64,000 bases of DNA from Macrotrachela quadricornifera (taxonomy: Eukaryota; Rotifera; Eurotatoria; Philodinida; Philodinidae), in assembly GCA_022393335.1 (NCBI GenBank), contig JAJEKB010021191.1:828597-892596 (forward strand). The letters run 5' to 3'. The stretch's first letter is position 1; the number at the start of each line of letters is the position of its first letter. Under the pieces are notes generated by a model. That model was given only the letters and a program-made list of their open reading frames with translations, searched no databases and was not told where the DNA came from. The position numbers were made by a program, and so were the translations under genes. Below, piece after piece: positions 46,001 through 57,100 of this stretch.

Positions 46001-46938
46001 CTACTGAAGTTCGTAATATACTCTTCTATGGTTTTCTTCCAATATTTCATCAACATTTACCGATAAATCTTCTTGATCATTTTGCTTTATATATAACTGG
46101 TATGTGTTTATTTCATAGTAGGCCAATATTTGGTGATCAAACAGCTAAGATTGCTAATGAATTAATAATGAAATATTATCAAGATTTTCGTTCATTCTAT
46201 TATGGTCTTGAAAATTTTGTTCTTCATGTTCACTCACATTTAAAAACTCAATATAAAATGTATGGATCATTCACACATTTAGGTTCCGTTGGACAAGAAG
46301 GTTTAATGGGATATATGGGATCGAATTTTACTGGTACACGTTAACAAGGTGATCTAATTGCTGAAAATTATAGTCTTGATATATTTCTTCGTCATGAGCT
46401 TAATAATTCAAATTCAATTACTAAATCAATTGATGGTCCTTTTGATAAAGTTGTAAATTTTGATTTCACAACAAATTGTATTTTTCTTGACATACATAAT
46501 CGTCAATGTAATTGTATATCAATAGGAACATGTTTAACTGCTTTTCGACGATGTTCAATCAACCATCGAGTGTTTCATTCGATACATTACAAACAACGAC
46601 AAAAAAGCGTCAGTTATTTCGTTCGATATAGTCATTCAACTAATGATGATGTTTATTTATTTGGAAAAATTATTATGTTCTTTCAAGTTCAAAGGGATAC
46701 ATATGCTGTGATTCATCAATATCCGATTCATTGTTTATTTAGTGATCTACTATCATCATCATTATATCATGAAATTTTACATAAATCTATTAATCATTTG
46801 TTTTATGTTGTTTCAAAAACATGTCTTCCACTTTATGAAATTGTACTTATAAATCGAATAGTAGATCATTGTATTATCTTTGATTGTACAAATTATGATA
46901 TTGTTACATCTATATCGTCATATGATGAATATGATTGA
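43039..46938 (+). pseudogene. EnSpm/CACTA-type transposase, decayed
   Basis: The coding block starts after an acceptor (TTTTTGTAG, 43030-43038). It holds an acidic leader, a zinc cluster (CLICAQGIP, CPRCPNC), a segment LSSKLRYQRYNMPIVSIW, then DSPALKIALNFVAHNGYYCC..C and the family-typical IVDYAHASLL and KATEVRNILFYGFLPIF. It ends with the region after ENFVLHVHSH. This order matches TNP2-like transposases of animal EnSpm/CACTA elements. Lesions: a 1-bp frameshift near 43708, an in-frame TAA near 44680 and a TAA near 46342 with coding similarity continuing to 46938. A 400-N gap (45201-45600) is flanked by two near-identical copies of the same segment (about 44781-45200 and 45651-46070), probably an assembly artefact. 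It is not a working gene as assembled. Confidence 0.75.
45201..45600. other. assembly gap (400 N) with duplicated flanks
   Basis: The sequence before the gap (from GTGTTCATGAACAAGG near 44778) is repeated almost identically after it (from about 45645). About 45 unrelated-looking bases, including CGAGGACGAAAAGGGAG, follow the Ns. Unmerged allelic copies or a misjoin are more likely than a biological duplication. Confidence 0.85.
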
Positions 46939-46941
46939 ATA

Positions 46942-49891
46942 ATGAAATATTTTAGATTTAAAACATTTAAAATGAATAATCGAGTTCGAACACAGAAAAA
47001 AATTTTTACACCAACAACAATTACACCTGAACCCGAATGTTATCTTTGTTAACTTATTGAAACAAATGAATGTAGGATTGTCCATCGTTCAAGTATAAAA
47101 CGTATTTACGATGATACAGCTGCAGTATTAGTTCATGGTCATCGTATGGAAGCAAAAATTGAATATCATGGTAAGCTTAAGTTTTTCTAAAAAAAGGCGA
47201 TTTTTTATTTGTATTATACAAATTATTATTTTTCCTATAGGTACTCGTATTGAATGTCAGCGTGTATGGGAAAAAAAAGAAGATGGTCAGAAATTGAATC
47301 GTAAATAAACATATATTTTTATATAAATAAAAGATCATTTGTTCTAGATGTCGATGATGTCAATGATTTAGAAAATGAAAAAGATACTGATGATGATGAA
47401 TCAATTATTCAAATTAAAAGATTATCGAGTAGATAGAATTATCTGAATTAATAGAAATAAATTGACTTAAGAATGTTTTCATTTTTAAACATAATCTGAT
47501 GTTCTCTTTCTCGTAGAGAAGAGTCTTAGAAACATAAATTGTTTGTTTGATTGATTGATTGATTGTGTGTCCGCAGAGTCAAAAAAACATCGAAAATTGA
47601 TTTTTCGAAAAAGACATTTCTAGAGGTAATTTCATGTGGAGACTTCGAATCTGAAGTCTGTTCGGTGATCATGTGGTATCAGCATTGATCAATTGATGTT
47701 AGGAATTGGTGAGGTTTGGTATTTTTCATCGAAAACAGGTGTTTTTTCACGAAATGATGATTTCATCATGGTGGGTGATGGACACCATTGTCGATTGTTA
47801 TGGTATCAGCATCGATCAATGGATGTTAGGAATTCGTGAGGTTTGGTATTTTTCATCGAAAACAGGTGTTTTTTCACGAAATGATGATTGCATCGTGGTG
47901 GGTGATGGACACCATTGCTGATTGTTATGGTATCAGCATTGATCAATGGATGTTAGGAATTCGTGAGGTTTGGTATTTTTCATCGAAAATAGGTGTTTTT
48001 TCACGAAATGATGATTTCATCGTGGTGGGTGATGAACAGCATTGCTGATTATTATTCTCTTTCTCGTAGAGAAGAGTCTTGCAAACATAAATTGTCTGCT
48101 TGATTGCTTGCTTGTATGTCCGCACAAGGTCAAAAGAACATTTTACTAATATTTTCTATAAAACTTAACCATAGTGTAATCGGGGTCCAGGAATCCGAAT
48201 CTGATGTTAGTTTTTTAAAATTTTTTTGAGAATCAATTTCTACACAAAGGATCACTTTTTTGCAAAAAAAAAATTTTTTTATAAGGGTTTCCCGAAAGAT
48301 AACGGTGTCGAGGAATCCAAAACTGAAGTCAGTTTTCTAAAAATGTTTCAGGCTCAGGTCCTTAAATAAACGACAAATTTTTAACAAAAAACATTAGTTT
48401 TTATGACGTTTGGTCAAAGGCAGGTGAGGTTGAGGAACTTACATCTTACTTGGTTTTTTTAATTTTATAAGTGAATAGCTTGATGGTAGTTTAGAAACAC
48501 GATTTCTACGAGAAAGAGAAGAGCGAGTCTTTAGACGAGCGTTACTTGTTTCTTACCCGTTGTAAATAATATATGCTTATATCTTTCATTTCGTTCACGT
48601 ATTAGAAAGAAATTATAGAAAGAAAATACTATCTATTTAAAAAAAAGTCCTCATATATTTTTTTTCATTCCATATTTATATAATTAAGATTATAGTCTTT
48701 ATTTTTTGTATTTTTAGCTTCTGATACCATGATGAAATCACGAACACCACAAGTGAAACGTAAAATACTTGATTCAGTTGTGAAAAGTCATCGTCGTTCA
48801 TCTTCAACATCAAATTCTAATATAACAAGGACAAATGATGGTGTTCAAATTTACCTTCTAGGTAAATTATCACTAATAAGTTTTTTAGATCTTGATAATT
48901 ATAATTTAGTAAGATCCTTTGAGAATAATGATCGACGAGAAATTGAAAAAAATAGATTCATATTATGATTTATAAAAATACATATGTATATATAGGCATG
49001 TATAAAGGGAATAAAATTATACAAAGATCAGATTTGTTAAATTAATTGTTATATATATGATTTATAAACTATCTTTTCATCATTTTATTTTAGATGATAA
49101 TGATTCGGGTGAAGAAGAAAATAGTGAACCACAATTTCTAATATCTTCATCAAGTTTGAATTATTTGACTGTTTTAAAGCGAAATAAATACATAATCCTT
49201 TTTTTAAATAGATTCTACTCTCATAAAACATCTGGATATGCAATTCAAAACAATTCGAGAAGAAAATGAAAAACAATATATGCACCTATCAAAAAAGATC
49301 GATCCTAAACGTCAATTTGATACAGTAATAATTAACTATGTTGATTATTATATTTATTTGACATTCTTATTTCTTCTGTTCCAGACTGATCTTTCTTCGT
49401 TTCGTGAATCATCTGATAATGAAAAATTTACTGATGTGGTTTGTTTCAAACTTTTGTTTAAATACTATACATTCTACTTAATTATTTAGATATATCAAAA
49501 CGTTAATTTAACATGTATCCGAGGGACAAATTTTGGTGATTATGCTAGACAAGTACTTCGAAAATTATATACACATGAAGAATTAATATCATTGATTTTA
49601 CCTCCAGGTGGTCCTCAATATGTTCGTAAACCATTAGATGTTGAAAAGTTCGAATTTCTTCATGGTATGTGACATTTATTTTGATAATTACTGAGCAAGA
49701 TTACATAATTTTGCAAAGTAATTTTCTATTTATCTAATTATACATTTCTTGTAGATGCAATGCGCAGTAAATATCGTATTGCTGCAGATAAATATGATGA
49801 TTTTTATAGTAAATTACTTCGACCAAAATTAGCAGATTTTCTTAATGATGAACGTAAACGTGATCGTACATCAAACCAAAATGGTCTATAA
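46942..49891 (+). pseudogene. BEN-domain companion gene of the EnSpm element
   Basis: Exons at 46942-47170, 47241-47300, 47348-47428, 48718-48861 and 49094 onward, then three or four short exons ending with the stop at 49889-49891. They join in frame across GT..AG introns. The product has acidic and basic low-complexity parts, a coiled-coil stretch (MQFKTIREENEKQYMHL) and a C-terminal BEN domain (CIRGTNFGDYARQVLRKLY...EEL, ...KPLDVEKFEFLHDAMRSKY). BEN domains bind DNA or chromatin and are known beside transposases in several animal DNA elements. One in-frame TAA (47050-47052) interrupts the first exon; the rest is open, so decay is mild or the true start lies elsewhere. The intron 47429-48717 holds a Helentron-like insertion. 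Confidence 0.65.
47504..48548 (+). mobile_element. Helentron-like element in an intron of the BEN gene
   Basis: A perfect 14-bp subterminal inverted repeat: CTCTTTCTCGTAGA at 47504-47517 and TCTACGAGAAAGAG at 48505-48518. The 3' tail is GCGAGTCTTTAGACGAGCG then TTACTTG (to 48548), with a GTCT/AGAC hairpin. The 5' repeat occurs a second time at 48057-48070, so there are two 5' ends and one 3' end. Between them are three tandem copies (about 128 bp, from 47672, 47800 and 47929) containing TTAGGAATTCGTGAGGTTTGG-like sequence. The same motif appears near 39860-40010 in the larger relative. No ORF of its own. Confidence 0.62.
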
Positions 49892-51361
49892 ATCTCCTGA
49901 TGGTATTGTTAATTATGACTAAATTGAACTCGTCGAAATAAGATTTTTAACTCTTATTTTTTTATTATTGTGAAACAAATCATTGATGTGAAAAGTATCT
50001 TTCATGCGTCTACGTATCTTTTGTTATTGTAAAATATTTTTTTGTTATGTTTTATGTAAACGACTTGAAAATAAATGGGGTTTAGTGGGGTTTCCGACGG
50101 GATCCGGAGTCCGGATTACTCGTCCTGGGTATAGCTATGTATAGAAAAGAAAAAGAAGAAAGGCATATAGTAAATGTACACTGATTTATAGAGCAAAGGT
50201 TGATCTATAAAAATGCAGAATTTGTTATTCTCGTAAATCATTCTTCATTTTTTTTGCGTAGAATACAAATTTATAGGATGATTGTTGTGGTAAAGAAACA
50301 ATATTATTATCTAGAAAGATCAATCTAAACAATTGATAATATCATAGAATAAAATTTGTATGAATTAAATCAAAAAATTGAAAATCAAGAATTTGATGAG
50401 ATAAAAAACAATGCTTACGATACATTCTACTTTTGGTGAATAATTAACTTTTAATAAATATATTGTGAGACACTTGGTGATGATGAATTTCTTTTATGTT
50501 TATTAAGATAATTATATTCAATTCAATGTAACAAAAGAAAGATCAGTGAAAATGTAATTTATTTTTAATAAGGTTTCAAGATGTACTATAGAAGAAGAAA
50601 CCTGGAAAATTCATTTATTTCATTATACATTGGCATTTTATCAGCAGAAAAAAAATAGAATATAAAGTTCCTTCGGAATTTGTTTAAATAAAGACAAAAA
50701 TCAATCTGAATATGAAGTATGATTATTCAGTGAATACTAAAAGAAGTGGTAGGTAAGAAATTGTTGAACCGCCGGAATTTTCCACGACAAATACTCAATA
50801 TATACAAAACATTATATATTCAAAGTATAGATTTTATTTTAAATAATATATGAATTTCATATCTAATTCACTTTTTTGAAACACAATCTAAAAGGAATGT
50901 TCATATACAATAGTGACGGAGTCAGAATTTTGAGTTAGAGTAGGCTGAGCCTCCTTAAATTTTTCGGGATCCTTCAAATAAAACGATTCTTGAAAACACT
51001 ACTGTATATCGCCTGATTTCTAAAAAAAATTATGACCGGGGTCGGGTAGTTTCGCAAAGGTTCGCTGTACTCCCCCTCAGGGATAGATTTCTGTACCCTA
51101 CTATGTACAGTTTTGGGTTAGGAAGGCTCAATCGTCCCACAGTAGTGTAAAATTTAATACTTGAACTCAACTATTCAAGTTTTGAACTATTCAATTATTC
51201 AACTATCCAAGCCCATCGTGGCACATTCACGCGGGGCTGCATTTCTTTGCCCTTCGTGATAACCTCATGCAGAATCAATACTTGAATAGCTGAATAATTG
51301 AAAAATTGAAACTAAGTTTCAAGTTTTACACATATGCATAATGCAGATAGAAACCCTAGAA
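49892..51361. other. gene-free stretch after the BEN gene
   Basis: No supported gene. 50078-50130 is a GGATCC/TCCGGA-rich patch that may include the right end of the EnSpm-type element. About 51140-51340 is rich in repeated 'caactattcaa'/'tgaataattgaa' words in both orientations. Confidence 0.35.
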
Positions 51362-53291
51362 AGATTCGTCTCACTAGCTTGTTTTTGGTGAGATATAGAA
51401 TTTTTCCTGTAAGAGCTCATTTTTTTGATCGCATCAAATTTTGGAATTTCAACCTGAAACTTTGCCCGAATAAAGGTCTCAACTAGAATAGCTTTCATTA
51501 AAAAAATTAAGTAAAGTCATCTCCACAATCCACATTTTACCAAGCAATACTGCTACCTATTTTTCGATATGCTGTCGAGACATCTTTCCAAACCTTATCA
51601 ATATCAATTAAGATCAGTACTCATCTAATTAACACTAATTAATTAGGTATATATCTTAATTCGTGCCAATTAGTTCAATACTCACCTTAGTTAGTGCGAA
51701 TGAGCGCAATACTCAACTAGTTAGCACTAATTAACCGAGCACTCATCTTAATTAGTGTTAATTCACTGACTACTAATTTATTGAGCATCAATTGTTTAAG
51801 TAATAATTAATTATTTAATTAGTATTAAAATCTATATATATAAAGAAGAAAGTTTGTCTGTCTGTTTGTCTGTTCGCTGTGCATTCGGCCCCTGTACAAG
51901 CTAGCGTCACCAAACTTTCCATGATACCTCCCCAGGCCCAGAGGAAGGTCATGGCAGGGTCACCCACCGAGGGTGTGGGGTGATGGGTGGGTGAAATCTC
52001 ACCCAGATAGTACTGTGATAGCGAACATTACGAAACTTTCTATAGTGCCTCCCCAGACCCAGAGGAAGGTCATGGCGGGGTGACCCTCTTTGAGGGTGTG
52101 AGTGAAATCTCACCCAGATAGTGCTGTATCAGCTAACATTACCAAAATTTCCATGGTGCTTCTCTGAGTTCAGAGGCATTTTTAAAGAGTGCTGTTACCA
52201 TTAATAGGAGTAGGGAGGACGCGTCAGGGTGAAATTTCACTAAAGTTCTATCGCAATGAACATTACGTTAATTTTCCAGAAATTTCGCGAATCTGTTATG
52301 ATTCTAAGATTAATCGGTTTTTATCGAGGATTCTTTGGTTTAAATTTGAAAATTTGATGTTTCTAATTTATATATATAAAGGAGAAAGTTTGTCTGTCTG
52401 TGTGTTTTTTATGCATTTGGACATCGTACGAGTTGAGGGTTCCAAACTTTTCAAGGCATACTCTTAGGTCTCGAGGAAGGTCAAAATGGATCAGGATGAC
52501 TGGCGAAAGGATTGGGCTAAAATTTCACAACAGGTTATGATACATTACAATTTTCCCCAGTTTTTCAAAAACTTCGGGACATATGCTGCCATTGTTAGAA
52601 TATCTGCCTGTTAGTACCAGTTTTTTTGCACTGGATATTGGTATAAAGTATGGAAATACGCATGAGTTAATAGAAAGACTGTTAGACCCCTACACTATTT
52701 GCTGAATTATTCGATTTAAAAATGAATATAAGTGTATGCACGGCGGGATACGTAGTAATAATAGATGAAAAGGTCTTAATCAAGCCTTCTATACATCTTC
52801 TGTCGTTTTCTGACATGATAAGTTTCCAGTATGGAGATTTTCCGAGCAACGCCGGGTACTACTGCTAGTATCATATAATGATGGAAACATATATGTGGGT
52901 TTGAATGGTCTATTTCTGCTAAATTATAAAATATGGACTGCAGATAATAGATAAAACTTATATGGTGAGGTGGACTCCAAATGTGGAATTTACATTGTGG
53001 AGATCACTTTCCTTAACCCATTAAAAATTTCAAAAGTTTTGAATTATGAATTTCTCAAGCTATGGGCGTTTTTCCATTGCTACTGTAAAAAGCATGTATT
53101 TTTTGAAAAATTCATAATTCGAAGAAACTTTGTTCAAAACTTTTAAAATTTTTAATGAAAGCTAGCCTAATTGAGAACCTTATTTGGGCAAAGTTTCAGG
53201 TTGAAATTCCAAAACTTGATATGGTTCGAAAAATGAGCTTCTATAGGGAAAATTCTACATCTCGCCAAAAACAAGCTAGTGGGACGAATCC
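51362..53291. repeat. fold-back element interrupted by a Helitron
   Basis: The left arm (51362-51545) and right arm (about 52960-53291) are inverted copies. Shared words include GATTCGTCTCACTAGCTTG, GGAATTTCAACCTGAAACTT and TCTCCACAATCCACATTT with their complements. The Helitron 51831-52868 sits between the arms, next to a patch of degenerate TTAGTGCTAATTA repeats (about 51610-51830). The right arm also contains a smaller hairpin (53020-53155). Confidence 0.65.
51831..52868 (+). mobile_element. non-autonomous Helitron, copy 2
   Basis: Starts TCTATATATATAAAG after an A and ends CTAG (52865-52868) before a T. The terminal hairpin region reads CCGAGCAACGCCGGGTAC. It is the inverted-orientation relative of 2389-3303. 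It is 123 bp longer because a segment of about 125 bp (CCTCCCCAG..CAGAGGAAGGTCATGG..CTCACCCAGATAGT) is tandemly duplicated. A second 5'-like module (TTTATATATATAAAGGAG, about 52368) lies inside. No helicase or Rep ORF. Confidence 0.85.
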
Positions 53292-54166
53292 CTACATTAT
53301 AAGGCCTATCTATGAGCTCAAACAGAGTATATCAGTTGGAGAGGTTCCTTCGTTACAGACTCTTCTTCTTTTCTAAACATCGGTATAAACATTTTCGCAA
53401 TATCAAAATCTACTGTAGAATTAATGAGGCACACGGATCAGCTTAACTCACCTGTACTTTGTTTTTATTTCAAATCGAAATACATGCTAATAAATTTCAT
53501 CATCATAATGTAATTAACTCCATCGTATCTCACATTAGGAATTATACAAATATATATATTTTTATTAAAATGTATCGAAGGATAAAATATAATATCAAAT
53601 GTTTAGAAACATTTACTTCTTTGACTAATAATATATAGAATTATGTATTCATATGAACAGAAAATGCTCAGTAAATCCTTCAATTAAAGCTAAGATAACT
53701 GTCACAAAATAAATTATTAAATGTGGAAGCACAAATGCAGACGCTGAAATTGATAATATTTTCCTACAAGATATATTATTGAATAAGGCATCAATGTGAT
53801 AGTTGTCTTATTCCGTCATGTTAAATATTTGATGGATAAAATTATTTAACATATGAAACTTGAATAACGACTTATTCTTACTGAATTCATTGATTTCGTG
53901 AGGGATTACCAAGTGTTGCAAGAAAAATTGTGAATTCTTGTGTACGTCTCTATGAATCAAATTGCAGCTGATTTCAAATCGACTCATCTCACAAAACTCT
54001 CATTCTAAGTAAGTTCGTAAAATTTCGGTCGTGGACTCGATTCTAGAATATTGAACATTACAAAATAGCATGTATTATCGAAACAGTATCTAATCTTTTT
54101 AGTTGAATCCAGTGATACTCTCTATTTATAACTGTTTAAATGATAAATTCTTAAATATATTTTCAG
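53292..54166. other. upstream region of the mucin-like gene
   Basis: No gene is supported. An acceptor-like TATTTTCAG lies directly before the ATG at 54167, so the transcript may have a 5' non-coding exon further upstream. Confidence 0.35.
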
Positions 54167-57100
54167 ATGTCTAAGAAAATGATCAATTTGCTTATACTTT
54201 CATCTCTTTACTGTATTCTTACTAACGCTAAGCATTTTAATGGTGGTACTATTAGATGGGAACCAGCCTATCCTCATCTCAATTCAAGTAATGTGCTAAT
54301 AACCATCATTCAATCTTATTCATGGACTTATCCGACCATCACTTGTGCCGCTAATGTACCCAGTTCGACGAGTGGCCGAAGCACTCAGTATACTAATCTA
54401 ACATGCGTCACTGATTGTTCAACTGATGGTGGTTATCATACTAAACCAATTACTACATTAACTGATTGTACATCAATTTCTACATCATTAGGTATGATGA
54501 CAAGTCAAAGATCAGTCAATATTACATTAACTTCAAATGCACATTTTTATATTGCAAATGTTGGATCTGCTTGGAGACCGCTAAATTATCCTACTATAAG
54601 TAATCTTGAATGGTCAATGGTTTGTTCGATTGATCTTCGAAGAAGATTAGATGGTTTTATTAATACACCACCTGTTGCAACTGTAGTTTCTCCACAATAT
54701 GCTGTTGTTAATAGAACAACTCTAATCACTATTCCTGTTTCAGATGCTAATGCAGCTGATGATGTGCGTTGTCGATGGTCGAAATATACACCTGGATATC
54801 GTAGACGACGATCAGATGATGAAGAATTCGCATATCATGTAGAAGAACCTTCTACAATCAAAACGACGACTACACAACAAAAGATAATTCCTAGGAGAAG
54901 AAGACGTTATTCATATTCATACTGTTCAAGTTGCACTAGTTCATGTGGGCAATGGTGCTATTGTTCTTGTTCTGGCTGTGATGGTACTACATGTGACGGA
55001 TACCGATGTTATACAAATGGCGGTTGTCCAACTGCAACTACCACAGTCGAGACTCCTGGAACATTAAAACCTACATCATCGTATCCTAATCGTCAAGCCA
55101 TTGATGAATGTGGTGGAATTTGTTATCCAAGTAGCGTACCTAGTGGTACAACACTATCTGATTGTACTATTTCATTCATTGGTCTAGTGCCGAATACTTG
55201 GTATGGTATTGCTGTTCAAGTAAGCACATTTTATTGTCTCAAATAACATGGATATTTTTCGTTTTTTTTTCGAATAGGTCGAAGATTTTATTAATAGTAC
55301 AAGTAATATTTCAATGAGTTCAGTACCAGTTCAATTTTTAATTTATGTCATGGATACACCAACATGTGGATTGACACCAGTTATTGTTCCTCCCAGCCGT
55401 TGTTTTGAAGTACAAGTTGGTGTCGCAATAAGTTTCAATATATCTGCCGTTACTTTATGTAATCCTAATATATCAGACATTGACTCAATTATTGTTACAA
55501 ACAGTATTTCTGGAATGAATGTGAGCAATATAACTGATTCATCGACAAATTCCTCAGTATCCTATCTTACATTCAGTTGGAAACCTCAATCAAATCAAGT
55601 TGGATATCAACAATTATGTGTAATAGCTTATTCTGAGTAAATTTTTTTATTGGCTTAATCTTCTAATAATTCTAGTATATTTTTTTCTATTAATTAGTGA
55701 ACAAATCCAATCTGAACAATATTGTGCTACATTTACTGTAATGACATCATCATCCACTTGTATAACAACAACAACAACAACGACAACTTCAACTTCGACA
55801 ACATCAAAAACAACAACAACAACAACAAGTACATCATCGACTAGCACAACATCAAAAACAACAACAACATCAACAAGTACATCATCGACTAGCACAACAA
55901 CAACAAGAACAACAACTTCTTCCGCCACAACATCAACCAGCAAGACAACTTCAACAACAACATCGTCAACATCCACATCAACGACAAGTACTACGACTAC
56001 ATCATCAACATCAACTTCNNNNNNNNNNACAACTACAACGACTACTACATCAACATCAACTTCAACAACAACTACGACGACTACTACATCAACTTCAACT
56101 ACAACAACTTCAACCACAACTACAACAACTTCGACTACTACAACTTCCGTAACGTCTACAACAGCAACAACTACAACCACTACAACCAGGTAAATGATAT
56201 GTATCATAAATAATTTCACTTCTCTATTGTTCACCTGATTGAAACATGTTTTTTTTCTATCTAAAATACTTATGAGATTTAGCATTATCATATTCCTATA
56301 TGCTGTTATCTCCTAACATAGTATTTTTACATTTGATTATAACTGGAAGAATATTTTGTTTATGTATCTTTCTGCATTCATCGTTTCATTTTTCAAAATG
56401 ATCTTTGTTCGAACTGCGTGTGGATGTTTGAGTCAAATTATGATAGATTTTTACTGATTCATCATCATTTTTATATCTTATTTTTATAAGTGTTTTTGTC
56501 CATAAAGAAACGTATGAAAATATTTTAATTCATTGTTTTTATTCAATAATATAAATAAAACAAGTATTCTTACTAGAGATCTGTGGACCCACCCAGGCCC
56601 GGGTCCGAAATTAAGTTCATTATCGGAACCAGGTCCATATCTAGTTTTATCTCATACCGGATTGACTATCCTTTGATGGTAGCCAATAGCTAGTAAAAAT
56701 ATCGATTTTTTCTTAATTTATGCATAAACAAGGTGTTAGATATTGATAAAAAAGACCGGGCCTGAAGTCAATTGCTTTGGACTCGGATCCAAGGAAATAC
56801 TAAGTTACAGGTTTCTAATTCTCACTATTCTTATTTGTTTTAGTACGACGACGAAAGCAACAGGTAAGATATGTGAAATATACATCTATAATCTCTATAA
56901 AATGATCTACACTAATGTCTAACGAGGAAAGGTATCCAAGTGTGACGCGCCGTTTAGAATCGAATCTATACCAATTTGTAGGATTCTATGAGACTACTCT
57001 AAAGGAGAAACAGCGAAGACTTCAGCCTTGAAGTCTCGTTGAAGTCCTTCGAAGACCGCTGTTTTCTCCTTGGACTAGATGAAGCCTAAAAGCGTTCGTC

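Noticed and set aside
50080..50130. CACTA word as right end of the EnSpm element
   Set aside because: CACTAAACCCC can be read on the minus strand here, but no matching CACTA end was found on the left side. The terminal-repeat assignment stays open.
55647..56291. 214-codon minus-strand ORF rich in Val/Asp
   Set aside because: It is the antisense of the Thr/Ser repeat exon of the mucin-like gene.
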